Shown: positions 7,945-16,771, counted from the first letter of the stretch. The stretch is 64,000 bases of DNA from an uncultured Bilophila sp. (GCA_902373525.1 CABKMN010000002.1:62001-126000); one strand, 5' to 3'. Numbers and translations are program-made. The notes: generated from the sequence alone by a model not told the origin.

Positions 7945-9812
7945 AGCTCCCCGACAAAAGCATCGCCACCCGCATCGCCCTGCTCCTCGGGCTGTTCTGT
8001 CTCGTGCTGTGCGCCTTCCTCTTCTCCCTGCTCCAGTTGCTCAAGACGCTGTCCGCGGAAGCCGACGACACCGTGAACGTTACCCTGCCCAACATGGCGA
8101 CGGCCTCCTACATCACCAAGGAAAGCGAATGGGTGAAGGGCATCCTCCACGACGGCCTCCTGTGTACCGACCGGCTCGTGCATCTCGGGGTCATGCAGGA
8201 AATCAAGGCCCGCCGTTTCCCTGAGAACGTGCTCCAAAGCCTTGACACGCTCGGGGTGGGTGAAGGCCTCAAGGAAAAAATCCGCAACAACATCAAGGAA
8301 CTGGACGGCATTCTGCTGACGGCGAACCGGGCCGTCGCCCGGCGCATCGACAACCTGCGGGACACCGCGCGCATCGTGCAGCGCATCCGCAAGCTGAACG
8401 AGGACCTGCCCCGCGTCGAGCGCGAACTCGTCGCATCGGGTATGGCGCCGGCCGATCCGGCCTTCGCGGACTGGCGGAACACCTGTTCGGACGTGTTCGC
8501 CGCCATGCTCCTGCTGTCCATGCACCACGACCGCCCCTATTCCCTGCGGCTCAAGAGCGAAATCCGATCCGGGCTCAAACGGATGCTCGAGACCTCCGGG
8601 GCCGTAACGTCCCTTTCCCGCCGCCCTGCCGAGCTTTCGGCGGCGATCACGGCGATGGCCCTTTCGGAAAACGGGCTGCTCGCGCTCTATGAGGAGTACA
8701 CCGCGCTGGAGAGCGAGCTGGACACGCTCAAAATCACGCACCAGTATACGTCGAACAGTCTCATCGAATCGTCCAACGCCATTTCCCGGCAGGCGTGGGA
8801 AGGGATACAGGCCTCGAAGAAGACCCTCTACGACCGGTACGCGATCATCGTGGCCACGGTGGCCGTGACCTTCTTTCTCGCCATTTTCCTCGCGGTCTTC
8901 ATCTACCGTTCCATCGTCCGCCATGTAGTCGATCCGATCAAGAAGCTGAACCGCTGCATGCTGGACCGGGTGCACCGCATCCCGACCCCCTTCCCGGAAT
9001 CCGCCCGCTACGAACTGGCGGAAATGACCTCCTCGGTGCGCTACTTCACCACGGAACTGGAAAAGCACGAACAGGAACTCCTCCACTCGCACGAGCATCT
9101 CGAAAGGCAGGTGGCGGAGCGCACCCGCGACCTCAAGACGCTTTCGGAAAAGCTGCTCGCGGCGCAGGAGGACGAGCGGTTCAAGCTGGCCTCCGAGCTG
9201 CACGACAACATCGGGGCCACGCTCGGGGCGATCAAGTTCGGCATGGAACGCTCGTTGCGCTCCGTCCGCGCCCTGCCCGCCCACGATCTCCAGCCGGACA
9301 TCTGCGACACGCTGGACACCTCGGTCTCGCTGATCAAAAAGCTGGCCACGCACCTGCGGCGCATCCAGAACGAACTGCGCCCGCCGCAGCTCGAACTCGG
9401 CCTTGAAGCGACCATCGCGGACTTCTGCGAAGAATACGGGCGGGTTTTCGCCTCGTTGCCCATCGAGCTTTCCGTCGCGCTGGACGAGGAACGCCTCCCG
9501 CCCAACCTGCCCATCGTCATCTTCCGCATCATTCAGGAAGCGCTCAGCAACATCGCCAAGCACAGCGGGGCCACCCGCGCGTCCGTCTCGCTCGGCATGG
9601 ACGGCGAGGCTCTCCGGCTGGAAATCCGCGACGACGGCAAGGGATTCTCGGTGGCGGAAAAGCTGGCGGACGTGAGCGTGAAGTCCGGCCTCGGCCTGAA
9701 AAGCCTCCGTGAGCGCGCCCAGCTCAGTTCAGGCGCACTGACCATTGACTCCGCATCGGGGCGCGGCACCGTCATCACCGTGATCTGGGACGAGGCCGCC
9801 TTGCGCGGGTGA
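7941..9812 (+). CDS. NarX-like membrane sensor histidine kinase (623 aa)
   Basis: The ATG at 7941 overlaps the preceding stop (ATGA). A first membrane segment (about 10-35) is followed by a 260-residue, mostly helical periplasmic domain, then a second membrane segment (about 299-324), HAMP region and coiled coil. The HisKA_3 block FKLASELHDNIGATLGAIKFG has phospho-acceptor His near residue 420, and a HATPase_c domain follows (IIQEALSNIAKHSGA, DDGKGFS, GLGLKSLRERA). This is the kinase class that pairs with NarL-type regulators such as the one at 5622. The long periplasmic helical domain is where a ligand-loaded binding protein (6265-7944) could dock, as in three-component systems. Confidence 0.93.
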   Translation: MKLPDKSIATRIALLLGLFCLVLCAFLFSLLQLLKTLSAEADDTVNVTLPNMATASYITKESEWVKGILHDGLLCTDRLVHLGVMQEIKARRFPENVLQSLDTLGVGEGLKEKIRNNIKELDGILLTANRAVARRIDNLRDTARIVQRIRKLNEDLPRVERELVASGMAPADPAFADWRNTCSDVFAAMLLLSMHHDRPYSLRLKSEIRSGLKRMLETSGAVTSLSRRPAELSAAITAMALSENGLLALYEEYTALESELDTLKITHQYTSNSLIESSNAISRQAWEGIQASKKTLYDRYAIIVATVAVTFFLAIFLAVFIYRSIVRHVVDPIKKLNRCMLDRVHRIPTPFPESARYELAEMTSSVRYFTTELEKHEQELLHSHEHLERQVAERTRDLKTLSEKLLAAQEDERFKLASELHDNIGATLGAIKFGMERSLRSVRALPAHDLQPDICDTLDTSVSLIKKLATHLRRIQNELRPPQLELGLEATIADFCEEYGRVFASLPIELSVALDEERLPPNLPIVIFRIIQEALSNIAKHSGATRASVSLGMDGEALRLEIRDDGKGFSVAEKLADVSVKSGLGLKSLRERAQLSSGALTIDSASGRGTVITVIWDEAALRG

Positions 9813-10392
9813 CGCGGCCTCCACCGGAAGGCCGGGAAACGCCGCACCGTGTCCGGCACCCCGCATCCCCCGGAAGAGCCGCGCAACGCCCCACCCCGCA
9901 CAGCACGCCGTCGCGCATCCCGCACAGCTCACGCATGCGGAGGCCGCCCGCCGGTATGTAAGCGCATCCGGTCTTGCCATTCCACAGATACGGGTCCCCG
10001 CATGCCCTGCCCGTAAGCCGGGCTTCGCCGCCCGTCTCCCACGGTGCGCTTTACGATGCGCTGTGGAGGAGCGCGGCGGTTTTCCCGTTTCCTGTGGGCG
10101 GAGCGAGGGTCACTTTCAAGTACAGATTGAAGGTTTCGCCCGGCAGGGAACCGCACGGATTCCTCCGTGCGCGCCGCAGCTCGATGACTGGGTACAGCGT
10201 CGCCATGTTCTGGATCGAATGCCCTGTGCGCGTCCGTAGTCCGATCCGTCCCCGCTGCGATGCGGGAAGCGCCCGGATGCTGGGGGGTGCATCCGGGCGC
10301 TCATGAGGGGTCAGCGTATCGGTGGGCGATGAAGGTTGGGGAGTACGGCTTCAACGGGCGGGGAACGGTTCGGTGAAGCCGCCTTCCGGGGA
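9813..10392. other. intergenic stretch (580 bp), no confident gene
   Basis: It lies between the kinase gene and the convergent MFS gene. A 51-codon minus-strand frame (10051-10206, MATLYPVIELRRARR...) has a natural-looking composition but no clear ribosome site or recognised family. A very stable hairpin at 10269-10301 (GCGCCCGGATGC with GCATCCGGGCGC) probably separates the two transcription units. Confidence 0.35.
10269..10301. terminator. strong hairpin between convergent units
   Basis: A 12-13 bp stem (AGCGCCCGGATGC / GCATCCGGGCGCT) encloses a G-rich loop of 8-9 bases. It has no T-run on either strand, so it may work as a transcript-end stabiliser rather than a full intrinsic terminator. 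Confidence 0.5.
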
Positions 10393-11631
10393 TCAGGCCG
10401 CGGCGGAACGGAGGGAGCGACCCTTGCGGTAGATGAGGATGGCAACGCAGCAGCCGAGCAGGCTGATCCCGGCGAGGAAGTAGAAGATGACCGTGTAGCC
10501 CTGATTGCCGTAGGCGTCGAGCCAATGCCCGAACAGGGGCGGGAACAGGCCGTCGGGCAGGTAGCCGAGCAGGCTGATCACGCTGACCGCGATGCCGGTG
10601 TACTGGGGCGGGATGCTCACTTCCTCCATGCAGGCGAACATGGTGGTGTAGATGACGAGGCCGAAGAAGCTGAACAGCATGGTGAGCAGGATGATCACCG
10701 CGTTGGACGTACCCTGCGGCAGGGAGAGGATGACGAACAGCATGGCGATGATGACGACGAAGCAGGCGGCGAGGATTTTGGCGGCGGAACCGATCTTGTC
10801 CGAAATGTAGCCGCTGAACGGCCCGGTCAGGATACGCAGCCCGAAGGCCCGGATGGTGCCGAGCACCGCGCCGAAGGCGATGGACGCGCCGAGGACGTTG
10901 GTGGTGTAGGGGGTCATGTAGGTGATGCCGATGTACATGCCGTAGCCGCAGAAGATCAGGACGACCATCAGCCACACGGCGGGCAGCTTCATGACCGTGA
11001 GCGCGCTCTTGAAGACGTTTTCCTGCGGCGCGGGGACGTCGTTGTTGTACGGGGTCTTGTCCTGCACGAAGAAGGCGACCGCGACGGCGGCGACGGCGCA
11101 GAATCCCGCCTGCCCGAGCAGCATGAGATGGAATCCCTCGATATTGCTGGCGCCGCTGGAGTAAATCCACGCGCCCACGAAGCCGATGAGCGACGAGAAG
11201 ATGCCGGTCGTGCCGTAGAAGGTGCCGAACATGCGGCCCTGTTCATCCTTGCTGCCGGTGTCGCGGATGGCCTTGATCAGCGTGGGCCACTGCACCGTAT
11301 TCGCGGCGATGGCGAGCAGCGCCCAGATGATCTGCGCCGCGCCGTAGGACGTGTGGAACGCGAAGTAGGCGTTCAGGCCGCACATCATGATCAGGGAGAG
11401 GAGCAGGAGCTTCTTCGGGGACCCGCGGTCCGCGAGGATGCCGCCGGGGATGTACAGGGACATGCTGACGGCGGTGAAGATGGTCATCAGCAGGCCGAGT
11501 TCGTTGTTGCTGGCCTGCGTGGCCTCGCGGATGACGTCGTAGAACTTGATCTGCACGTACGGCAGGGCCATGGACGACGAAAACGTGATGCCGAGCGCGA
11601 ACAGGCGCATGTATTTCATGAAGTTGGTCAT
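10393..11631 (-). CDS. MFS transporter (412 aa)
   Basis: The ATG at 11631 follows AGGAG; longer upstream frames are shadows of the neighbouring gene. The product has about 12 hydrophobic segments and MFS loop signatures (LADRGSPKKLLL after the second segment, FSGYISDKIG in the second half), with an overall pattern like YihN-type major-facilitator permeases. The substrate is unknown. It is the second gene of an operon: the amidohydrolase upstream ends 19 bp before this start, so the transporter probably imports the amidohydrolase substrate or exports its product. Confidence 0.85.
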   Translation of the reverse strand: MTNFMKYMRLFALGITFSSSMALPYVQIKFYDVIREATQASNNELGLLMTIFTAVSMSLYIPGGILADRGSPKKLLLLSLIMMCGLNAYFAFHTSYGAAQIIWALLAIAANTVQWPTLIKAIRDTGSKDEQGRMFGTFYGTTGIFSSLIGFVGAWIYSSGASNIEGFHLMLLGQAGFCAVAAVAVAFFVQDKTPYNNDVPAPQENVFKSALTVMKLPAVWLMVVLIFCGYGMYIGITYMTPYTTNVLGASIAFGAVLGTIRAFGLRILTGPFSGYISDKIGSAAKILAACFVVIIAMLFVILSLPQGTSNAVIILLTMLFSFFGLVIYTTMFACMEEVSIPPQYTGIAVSVISLLGYLPDGLFPPLFGHWLDAYGNQGYTVIFYFLAGISLLGCCVAILIYRKGRSLRSAAA

Positions 11632-11650
11632 GACGGACTCCTGAAGGGGG

Positions 11651-13252
11651 TTAGGCGCGGTAGACGGTCCTGCCGCCGACGACGGTTTGCACGACCCGCA
11701 CGTCCAGCAGGTCGTCCGGGGCGGTTTCCAGCGGATTCCGGGAAAGGACCACGAGGTCCGCGAGGAAGCCTTCGCGGATGGTCCCCTTCTCCGTCTCGCC
11801 GAACATGGAGTGCGCGGCGTTGACCGTCCACGCACGCAGGGCGTCGTAGACGGAAACGCGCTGGTCCTCGCCGAGGATGCGCCCGCTCCTGGTGCGGCGG
11901 GTCGTGGCGGCGTACATGCTGAGGATGGGGTCGAGCGGCGTCACCGGAAGGTCGGTGTGCAGGCAGAACGGGATGCCCCGCTTCTTGGCGCTGGCCACCG
12001 GGTCCATGCGCAGGGCGCGGTCCCCGATGAAGCGGTCACGGTGCAGATCGCCCCAAACGTGTACGTGCCCGACGAAGAAATTGGCGATGATCCCGAGCTT
12101 CGCCATGCGGTCGAGCTGGTCCTCCGACGCCATCTGGCAATGGACGAGGATGTGCCGGGCGTCGGGCCGGGGAAAGGTCGCCTGCGCCGCTTCGATGGCG
12201 TTGATCGCCTCCTCGATGGCGTTGTCGCCGTTGGTATGGATGGCGATCTGGCATCCGGCGCGGTGGTAGCGTTCCACACGGGTCCGCAAATCCTCGGGCG
12301 TATGGTGGAGAAGCCCCTTCTCCGTCGTGCCGAGGTACGGTTCCCTGACGCTGGCGGTGAGGCCCTGAATGGACCCGTCGAGCAACAGCTTGATCGACCC
12401 GAGCTGGAGACGGTCGGAGCCGAACCCGGTCACGAGTCCGCCCTCCATGAACGGGATGTACCCGTAATCCATGATCACCAGATAGAAACGCAGGTTCAGG
12501 TCGCCTTCCCTTTCCAGCTCGTGAAAGGCGCGGAGGATTTGCCACTGGTTGCCCATGTACCCGATGGAGCCGTCGCCGATGCTGCACACGCCCTTGGCGT
12601 TGGCCGCCGCGATGCCCTTGCGGAACGCGCCTTTGTACTCCTCGACGGTGTACTTGGGGATGACGCCGAGGGCGAGATTGTAGGCCTGCCCCACGAGCAG
12701 CCCGCTCGGAAGCCCGTCTTCGCCGAGATGGATTTCACCCTGTCCGCCTTCGGGAAGCGGGGTATCCGCGCGGATGCCGCAAAGCTCCAGCGCCCGGCTG
12801 TTGACGTAGGCGAGGTGCCCGCTGCCGTGCATGATGAAGACGGGATGATCGGCGCAGGCGGCGTCGATGTCCGCCCGGACGAGGTGACGCATCTCCTCGA
12901 CCATGCTGTCGTTGTAGCCGTACCCGACGACCCACTCGCCCGCTTTCTTGGTTGCGGCGTTTTCGCGGATCAGGTCCTGCAACTCGGCGATGTTCTTGAT
13001 GTGATAGCAGGTGAACTGGAGAAATTCGCACTCCGCCCAGTCCGTAACGTGCGCGTGGGATTCGATGAAGCCGGGGATGAGGGTCCTGCCTTCAAGGTCG
13101 ATGCGCTCGGTGTCGTCCGTGATCTGCCGAAAAACCTCGTCGCGGTTTCCGGCGGCGGCGATCCGGTCCCCGACGGTGTACACGGCCTCGACCGTGTGCC
13201 CTTCGGCCTGCATGGTCAGGATCGTTCCGTTGTAGAATACCTTTCTGTCCAT
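11651..13252 (-). CDS. amidohydrolase family 3 (YtcJ-like) metal hydrolase (533 aa)
   Basis: The ATG at 13252 has ribosome site CAGGAG. This is a TIM-barrel amidohydrolase: the metal motif HAH occurs in LIPGFIESHAHVTDW (about residues 58-72), with later His residues (HTNGDNAIEEAI, HCQMASEDQLDR) and a C-terminal Asp in LHTDLPVTPLDP. YtcJ-type enzymes hydrolyse C-N bonds of formamides or cyclic amides/enamines; the exact substrate cannot be read here. It is co-transcribed with the MFS gene. A perfect 10-bp inverted repeat in the leader (13257-13266 with 13306-13315) would sequester the ribosome site in the mRNA. A paralogue is present at 39265-40869. Confidence 0.85.
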   Translation of the reverse strand: MDRKVFYNGTILTMQAEGHTVEAVYTVGDRIAAAGNRDEVFRQITDDTERIDLEGRTLIPGFIESHAHVTDWAECEFLQFTCYHIKNIAELQDLIRENAATKKAGEWVVGYGYNDSMVEEMRHLVRADIDAACADHPVFIMHGSGHLAYVNSRALELCGIRADTPLPEGGQGEIHLGEDGLPSGLLVGQAYNLALGVIPKYTVEEYKGAFRKGIAAANAKGVCSIGDGSIGYMGNQWQILRAFHELEREGDLNLRFYLVIMDYGYIPFMEGGLVTGFGSDRLQLGSIKLLLDGSIQGLTASVREPYLGTTEKGLLHHTPEDLRTRVERYHRAGCQIAIHTNGDNAIEEAINAIEAAQATFPRPDARHILVHCQMASEDQLDRMAKLGIIANFFVGHVHVWGDLHRDRFIGDRALRMDPVASAKKRGIPFCLHTDLPVTPLDPILSMYAATTRRTRSGRILGEDQRVSVYDALRAWTVNAAHSMFGETEKGTIREGFLADLVVLSRNPLETAPDDLLDVRVVQTVVGGRTVYRA

Positions 13253-13256
13253 AGTT

Positions 13257-13315
13257 CGCTCCTGTAACGTACGGAAAAGCACGTTTTGTTCACATGATGC
13301 CGTTCTACAGGAGCG
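13257..13315 (-). promoter_or_regulatory. leader hairpin that would mask the ribosome site
   Basis: CGCTCCTGTA (13257-13266) and TACAGGAGCG (13306-13315) are exact reverse complements 39 bases apart. The start-proximal arm contains the AGGAG ribosome site of the amidohydrolase gene, so the mRNA could fold into a closed state. Its regulatory role is inferred. Confidence 0.5.
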
Positions 13316-13704
13316 GGGGTACGGACGGTATCGGGGATTCTCCTGAAAGCATGCCGGAAAATCCCCTAGGCGGAGGGAACCTGCGAGAAAGGCCCTCTTT
13401 GCCTTTTCAGAACTCTCTGTTGGTACAAGGAGAAAGAACGACGGAGCAAATTGGAACCGTTCAGGAAAAGCCCCGGCGCTGGGAAAGGTCCCCGCATGCG
13501 GGAGGCGCAAGGCTCGCCCATCCGGCGCGCCCGGCCCCGGAACATTCCGCAGTCGCGGGAAAGCCCGGTACCGATGGGTTTCCCAAGCCGGAACACGCCG
13601 CGCCTTCCGACCGGAGGGGCGGCCCGTTGCCCGTCCCGGCCCCGCCGTACCGTCCTCCCCGTACCGGTTGCCATCCGTTCCTCGTCTTCCTACGCTGCAC
13701 ACTG
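13316..13704. other. gene-free upstream region
   Basis: Part of a 512-bp gap between the divergent amidohydrolase and HTH genes. No coding frame is supported. It contains GC-rich segments such as CCCCGCATGCGGGA (about 13491) that look like single CRISPR-like palindromes, but with no regular spacing. Confidence 0.3.
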
Positions 13705-13735
13705 CCCCGCCCCATGCAATGGGGCGGAACTTTTT
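13705..13735 (+). terminator. intrinsic terminator just upstream of the HTH gene
   Basis: CCGCCCCAT pairs with ATGGGGCGG around a GCA loop, followed by AAC and TTTTT. It ends about 30 bp before the ATG at 13765, in front of the gene instead of behind one. That suggests an attenuator or the end of an unseen small transcript. Confidence 0.75.
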
Positions 13736-13764
13736 CATCTTTTACGCAGCACAAGGAAGGCACC

Positions 13765-14265
13765 ATGCGGAATCACAAGGACATGACGGCGAAGGAAGCG
13801 GTCCGCGCCGCAAAAGAGGAAAGCGGTCTCACCACGGAGCAGATCGCCCGCCGCCTCAACGTCTCGACCGCCGTCATCAAACGGTATCTCAAAGAGGACG
13901 ACGCCTATTTCCCGAGGCTGGACATCCTCCCGCGCCTGTGTCTCGCCTTGGGCAACACCCTGCTGCTGGACTGGGCCGCGGCCCAGCTCGGACAGGAGTT
14001 CGGGGACCGGCGGGAGGAAATGCTCCTCCTTCTGGAAAACGCCATAGCGGTGCTGGAGGAGATGCGTTTCTTCATACGGAAAACGGAGACGCTCACCTGC
14101 CGGGAGGGGGAAGAAATCCATGCGGCGCTGGATGAGGCGGGCATCGAGTGCGACCGGGTAAGGGACTTTCTGCCGCGAAGGAACGGCTGCGGCACAAAAA
14201 AAGGCATCTGGTGCCCGTTACGGACGTTCTGGCAACACTGCCTTCGCAGGACGCCGAACAGGTAG
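13765..14265 (+). CDS. helix-turn-helix protein, phage CII-like (166 aa)
   Basis: The ATG at 13765 follows AAGGAAGG. Residues 5-40 contain a helix-turn-helix (AVRAAKEESGLTTEQIARRL, then NVSTAVIKRYLKEDDAYFP). A helical middle section runs through LCLALGNTLLLDWAAAQLGQE and REEMLLLLENAIAVLEEM, probably for oligomerisation. The last 30 residues are basic and Cys/Trp-rich. This resembles phage CII/CP76-type regulators found in Desulfovibrio-like genomes. No phage genes surround it, so it is either a stray cargo gene or a domesticated regulator. A terminator immediately upstream suggests leader control. Confidence 0.65.
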   Translation: MRNHKDMTAKEAVRAAKEESGLTTEQIARRLNVSTAVIKRYLKEDDAYFPRLDILPRLCLALGNTLLLDWAAAQLGQEFGDRREEMLLLLENAIAVLEEMRFFIRKTETLTCREGEEIHAALDEAGIECDRVRDFLPRRNGCGTKKGIWCPLRTFWQHCLRRTPNR

Positions 14266-14272
14266 CCGTTGA

Positions 14273-14297
14273 GGCAGAGGCGTCCCCCGCCTCTGCC
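14273..14297. terminator. hairpin between convergent genes
   Basis: GGCAGAGGCG and CGCCTCTGCC form a perfect 10-bp stem with a five-base loop, 8 bp past the HTH gene and ahead of the MFS gene end on the other strand. No T-run follows. Confidence 0.45.
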
Positions 14298-14424
14298 GAA
14301 CCGCCGGATCGCGCCACGGGAAACGCAATCCGGCGGCATACCGGAACCACCGCCCCGGCGGGGCCCCCCTCCGGGCGGGGACACCGTTTCCGGGGCCGCG
14401 TTCCCGCGCCGGGCGGGTCCCGCC

Positions 14425-15594
14425 TCAGCGGGCCGCCCCGTATTTCCGGGCGTAGCCCCACAACAGCAGAAACCCCAGCAGGGCGAACAGAGCTCCGATC
14501 AGGGCCGTACCGGCGTAACCGTTGCCGGAATCGATGGACAGGCCGCCGCAGTACGCGCCTATCGCGTTCCCGATGTTGAAGCCGACCTGCGCCAGCGCCG
14601 CACCGAGCATTTCCCCGCCTCTGGCGTTCTGCAACAGCAGCATCTGCTGCGGAGCGGATACGCCGAACAGGCACGCGGTGCAAAGGAACATGAGCGCCAG
14701 CGCGACCGGCGCATGCGCCCCGAAGAAGAACGCCAGCAAAAGCGCGAGACCCATGAGGCCTTGCATGGCCCCCGCGATGCCCGCCGGGGTGAAGCGGATG
14801 GACAGCCGCCCGCTGAGGGTGTTGCCTATCACCATGCCCAGCCCGGCCAGCATCATGACCAGCGTCATCCGGGAGGACGGGATGCCCGCCACTTCGCTCA
14901 TGAACGGCGAAATGTAGCTGTACCAACAGAACATCCCCCCGTTCCCCAGCATGATGGCCGCGAAGATGATCCACGGTCCGGGGAGCTTCAGGAACCGGAA
15001 CTGGCTCCGAAACCCGGTGTCCTTGAGCCCCGGAAGCCGGGGAACCCAGACGAGCACGCCGACGATGACGAACAGCCCCACGCCGGCGATGATCCCGTAG
15101 GCGAGCCGCCACGAAACCAGTTGGGTGAGCAGCGTCGAGCAGGGAACGCCCGCAAGATTGGCGATGGTCGCACCGGCAATCACGATGGAGACGGCCAGCA
15201 CGGAAAAGGCCCTGTCCACCAGCTTGTCCGCGACGATGGAGGCCACGCCGAAGTAGGCCCCGTGCGGCAGGCCCGCGACGAACCGCGCGACGATCATCAT
15301 GGCCGCGTTCGGGGCCAGCGCGGTCAGGGCGTTGCCGAGGATGAACACGATCATGAGTCCCAGCAGGATGCCGCGCAGCGGGCGGGAACGCGCCACGAGG
15401 ACCGTGAGCGGAGCCCCCACGCAGACGCCCAGCGCGTAGGCCGAGATGAATTCCCCGGCATCGGGAATGCTGACGGAAAGGCTTTGCGCGATGGCCGGAA
15501 GGATGCCCATGATGGAAAATTCCGACATGCACACGCCGAGGGTGCCCAGAGACAGGGCGAGAAGGCTCTTAAAGACGGGATAGCTTATTTTCAT
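14425..15594 (-). CDS. MFS transporter, AraJ/DHA1 type (389 aa)
   Basis: Twelve hydrophobic segments fit a drug/H+ antiporter-1 style carrier. The start MKISYPVFKSLLALSLGTLG, the MSEFSIMGILPAIA stretch and RFVAGLPHGAYFG (motif in segment 4-5) are typical of AraJ/YdhP-like sugar or drug efflux proteins. The ribosome site before 15594 is weak (CCTCTGAAACCT region). No partner gene is adjacent. Its 5' end has a diverged second copy beyond endA at about 16910-16974, showing that this locus was once duplicated. The substrate is unknown. Confidence 0.85.
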   Translation of the reverse strand: MKISYPVFKSLLALSLGTLGVCMSEFSIMGILPAIAQSLSVSIPDAGEFISAYALGVCVGAPLTVLVARSRPLRGILLGLMIVFILGNALTALAPNAAMMIVARFVAGLPHGAYFGVASIVADKLVDRAFSVLAVSIVIAGATIANLAGVPCSTLLTQLVSWRLAYGIIAGVGLFVIVGVLVWVPRLPGLKDTGFRSQFRFLKLPGPWIIFAAIMLGNGGMFCWYSYISPFMSEVAGIPSSRMTLVMMLAGLGMVIGNTLSGRLSIRFTPAGIAGAMQGLMGLALLLAFFFGAHAPVALALMFLCTACLFGVSAPQQMLLLQNARGGEMLGAALAQVGFNIGNAIGAYCGGLSIDSGNGYAGTALIGALFALLGFLLLWGYARKYGAAR

Positions 15595-15965
15595 AGGTTT
15601 CAGAGGGATGACGGTTCAACGAAAGTCCTTTCCGCGTGAAGGAGGTTTCCTCATAATCCTCGGACCGCGTTCCCGCAAGGGCTGAGAAGGCGTCCCGAAC
15701 GGGTGAGAACGGCCCGAGGAAACGTTTTCAAGGTATCCGGCAAAAGAAAGAGTCCCGATACGACGGGAACGTCCCTGCGGCTGGTGAGGGCGAGCGCAGG
15801 ATCGGCCCCGGCATGTTCCCGCCCGGCATGAAGAAAGCCCCGCTCGTCCGTACGAACGGGGCCTTGCGGTCGGCCCACCGCGTCCGGTTCCCGGAACGTG
15901 CGCCCGGCGTCGCCGGACGGCATGCTCACGCGGACCGGGCCTGCGGACCTTTCCGTCTCCGCCAC
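15595..15965. other. intergenic stretch (371 bp)
   Basis: It lies between the MFS gene and endA, both on the minus strand. The only feature I can support is the endA terminator hairpin (15834-15865). The remainder should hold the MFS promoter, but I see no clear -35/-10. Confidence 0.35.
15834..15865 (-). terminator. terminator of endA
   Basis: Read on the minus strand, AAGGCCCCGTTCGT pairs (one G-U/mismatch) with ACGAGCGGGGCTTT around ACGG, followed by TTTCTT. It sits about 100 bp past the endonuclease stop. Confidence 0.7.
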
Positions 15966-16724
15966 CTACCAGAGCCCCGCCGCTTGGCAGGGCGCCTTGA
16001 CGAAGGCATTCCCGTTGCCCTGCAACGCTTCGATGCGCTTGGCGCGGGTACATTCCCACGCATCCACCGGATACATCTTGTCCCACGCGTCCATGAGCTG
16101 CGTCTGCTGACGGCTCATCCGGTAGCGGGGACCGTAGGCGTCGGCCATGTACTTGTAGGTACGGGCAATCGCCCCACGCGCGCGAACGGGCGGTTCGACC
16201 TTCCTGTCCGCGATCTTCATCTCGCAGGAGCCGAAGTCCGGCTTTTCACCCGGCAGCATCTGGAAGTTGTAGTTCTGGCGCAGCGCGTTGACCGCGCCGA
16301 CGGCGGGATAGAGGTTGTACAGGTCGGCCTGCATGAACCGGTACTCCCGGTTCACTTTCTCGGCGCACTTGCGCCCCTTGAACGCCTTTCCCCGGTTGTC
16401 CACACACCGGGGATCGCCCTCGCGCCACTCCACGAACGTCTGCCCGAAGTTCTCGGCGGGAACGACGTGTTCCCACTCCACCTTCCCGGCCCGTTTGGCG
16501 TGCTTCGAGGCCGTAAAGCCTTCCGGCAGGGTGACGTTCTTCTTCTCGTCGAACGCGGCCCCGCAATACAGCGTGATCCGGTGATCGTAATAGACCTGCC
16601 GTTCCAGCGTCTTCTTGGCCTTGTTGAACGAGTCGTTCCATGCGTTGCCCGCGGCCTGCGCCCCGAACGCCGCCGTCGCCATGACCAGCGCCGCCAACAG
16701 GGCGGCCATGATGCTCTTGTACAT
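15966..16724 (-). CDS. endA: periplasmic/secreted endonuclease I (252 aa)
   Basis: The ATG at 16724 follows GGAGG. Residues 1-24 are a Sec signal (ending FGAQAAG). The mature protein is a beta-beta-alpha-metal nuclease of the endonuclease I/Vvn family: VEWEHVVPAENFGQ holds the catalytic His/Glu, DLYNLYPAVGAVNALR the metal-site Asn, and RARGAIARTYKYM the conserved C-terminal block. Several Cys pairs suggest disulfides, as expected for an exported nuclease. It would degrade extracellular or periplasmic DNA without sequence specificity. It is monocistronic, with its own terminator and an AT-rich palindrome over its promoter region. Length is normal. Confidence 0.92.
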   Translation of the reverse strand: MYKSIMAALLAALVMATAAFGAQAAGNAWNDSFNKAKKTLERQVYYDHRITLYCGAAFDEKKNVTLPEGFTASKHAKRAGKVEWEHVVPAENFGQTFVEWREGDPRCVDNRGKAFKGRKCAEKVNREYRFMQADLYNLYPAVGAVNALRQNYNFQMLPGEKPDFGSCEMKIADRKVEPPVRARGAIARTYKYMADAYGPRYRMSRQQTQLMDAWDKMYPVDAWECTRAKRIEALQGNGNAFVKAPCQAAGLW

Positions 16725-16751
16725 GCGGATACCTCCAAGGTGTCCGCATGG

Positions 16752-16771
16752 TATATAGATTTATCTATATA
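16752..16771. promoter_or_regulatory. AT-rich perfect palindrome upstream of endA
   Basis: TATATAGAT and ATCTATATA are exact inverted repeats separated by two bases, about 28 bp before the endA start codon. In this GC-rich DNA such a 20-base palindrome is conspicuous and probably an operator overlapping the -10 region. The regulator is unknown. Confidence 0.55.

Noticed and set aside
10051..10206. 51-codon minus-strand frame starting MATLYPVIELRRARR
   Set aside because: Composition looks natural, but no ribosome site, family or operon context supports it.
13491..13600. CRISPR-like palindromes between the amidohydrolase and HTH genes
   Set aside because: CCCCGCATGCGGGA and a few similar pieces occur but without regular spacing, unlike the 21275-21890 region.
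11651..13738. Longer start for the first amidohydrolase (695 codons)
   Set aside because: The ATG at 13252 has an ideal ribosome site and gives the family's normal N-terminus; the extension is Arg/Pro-rich and non-coding.
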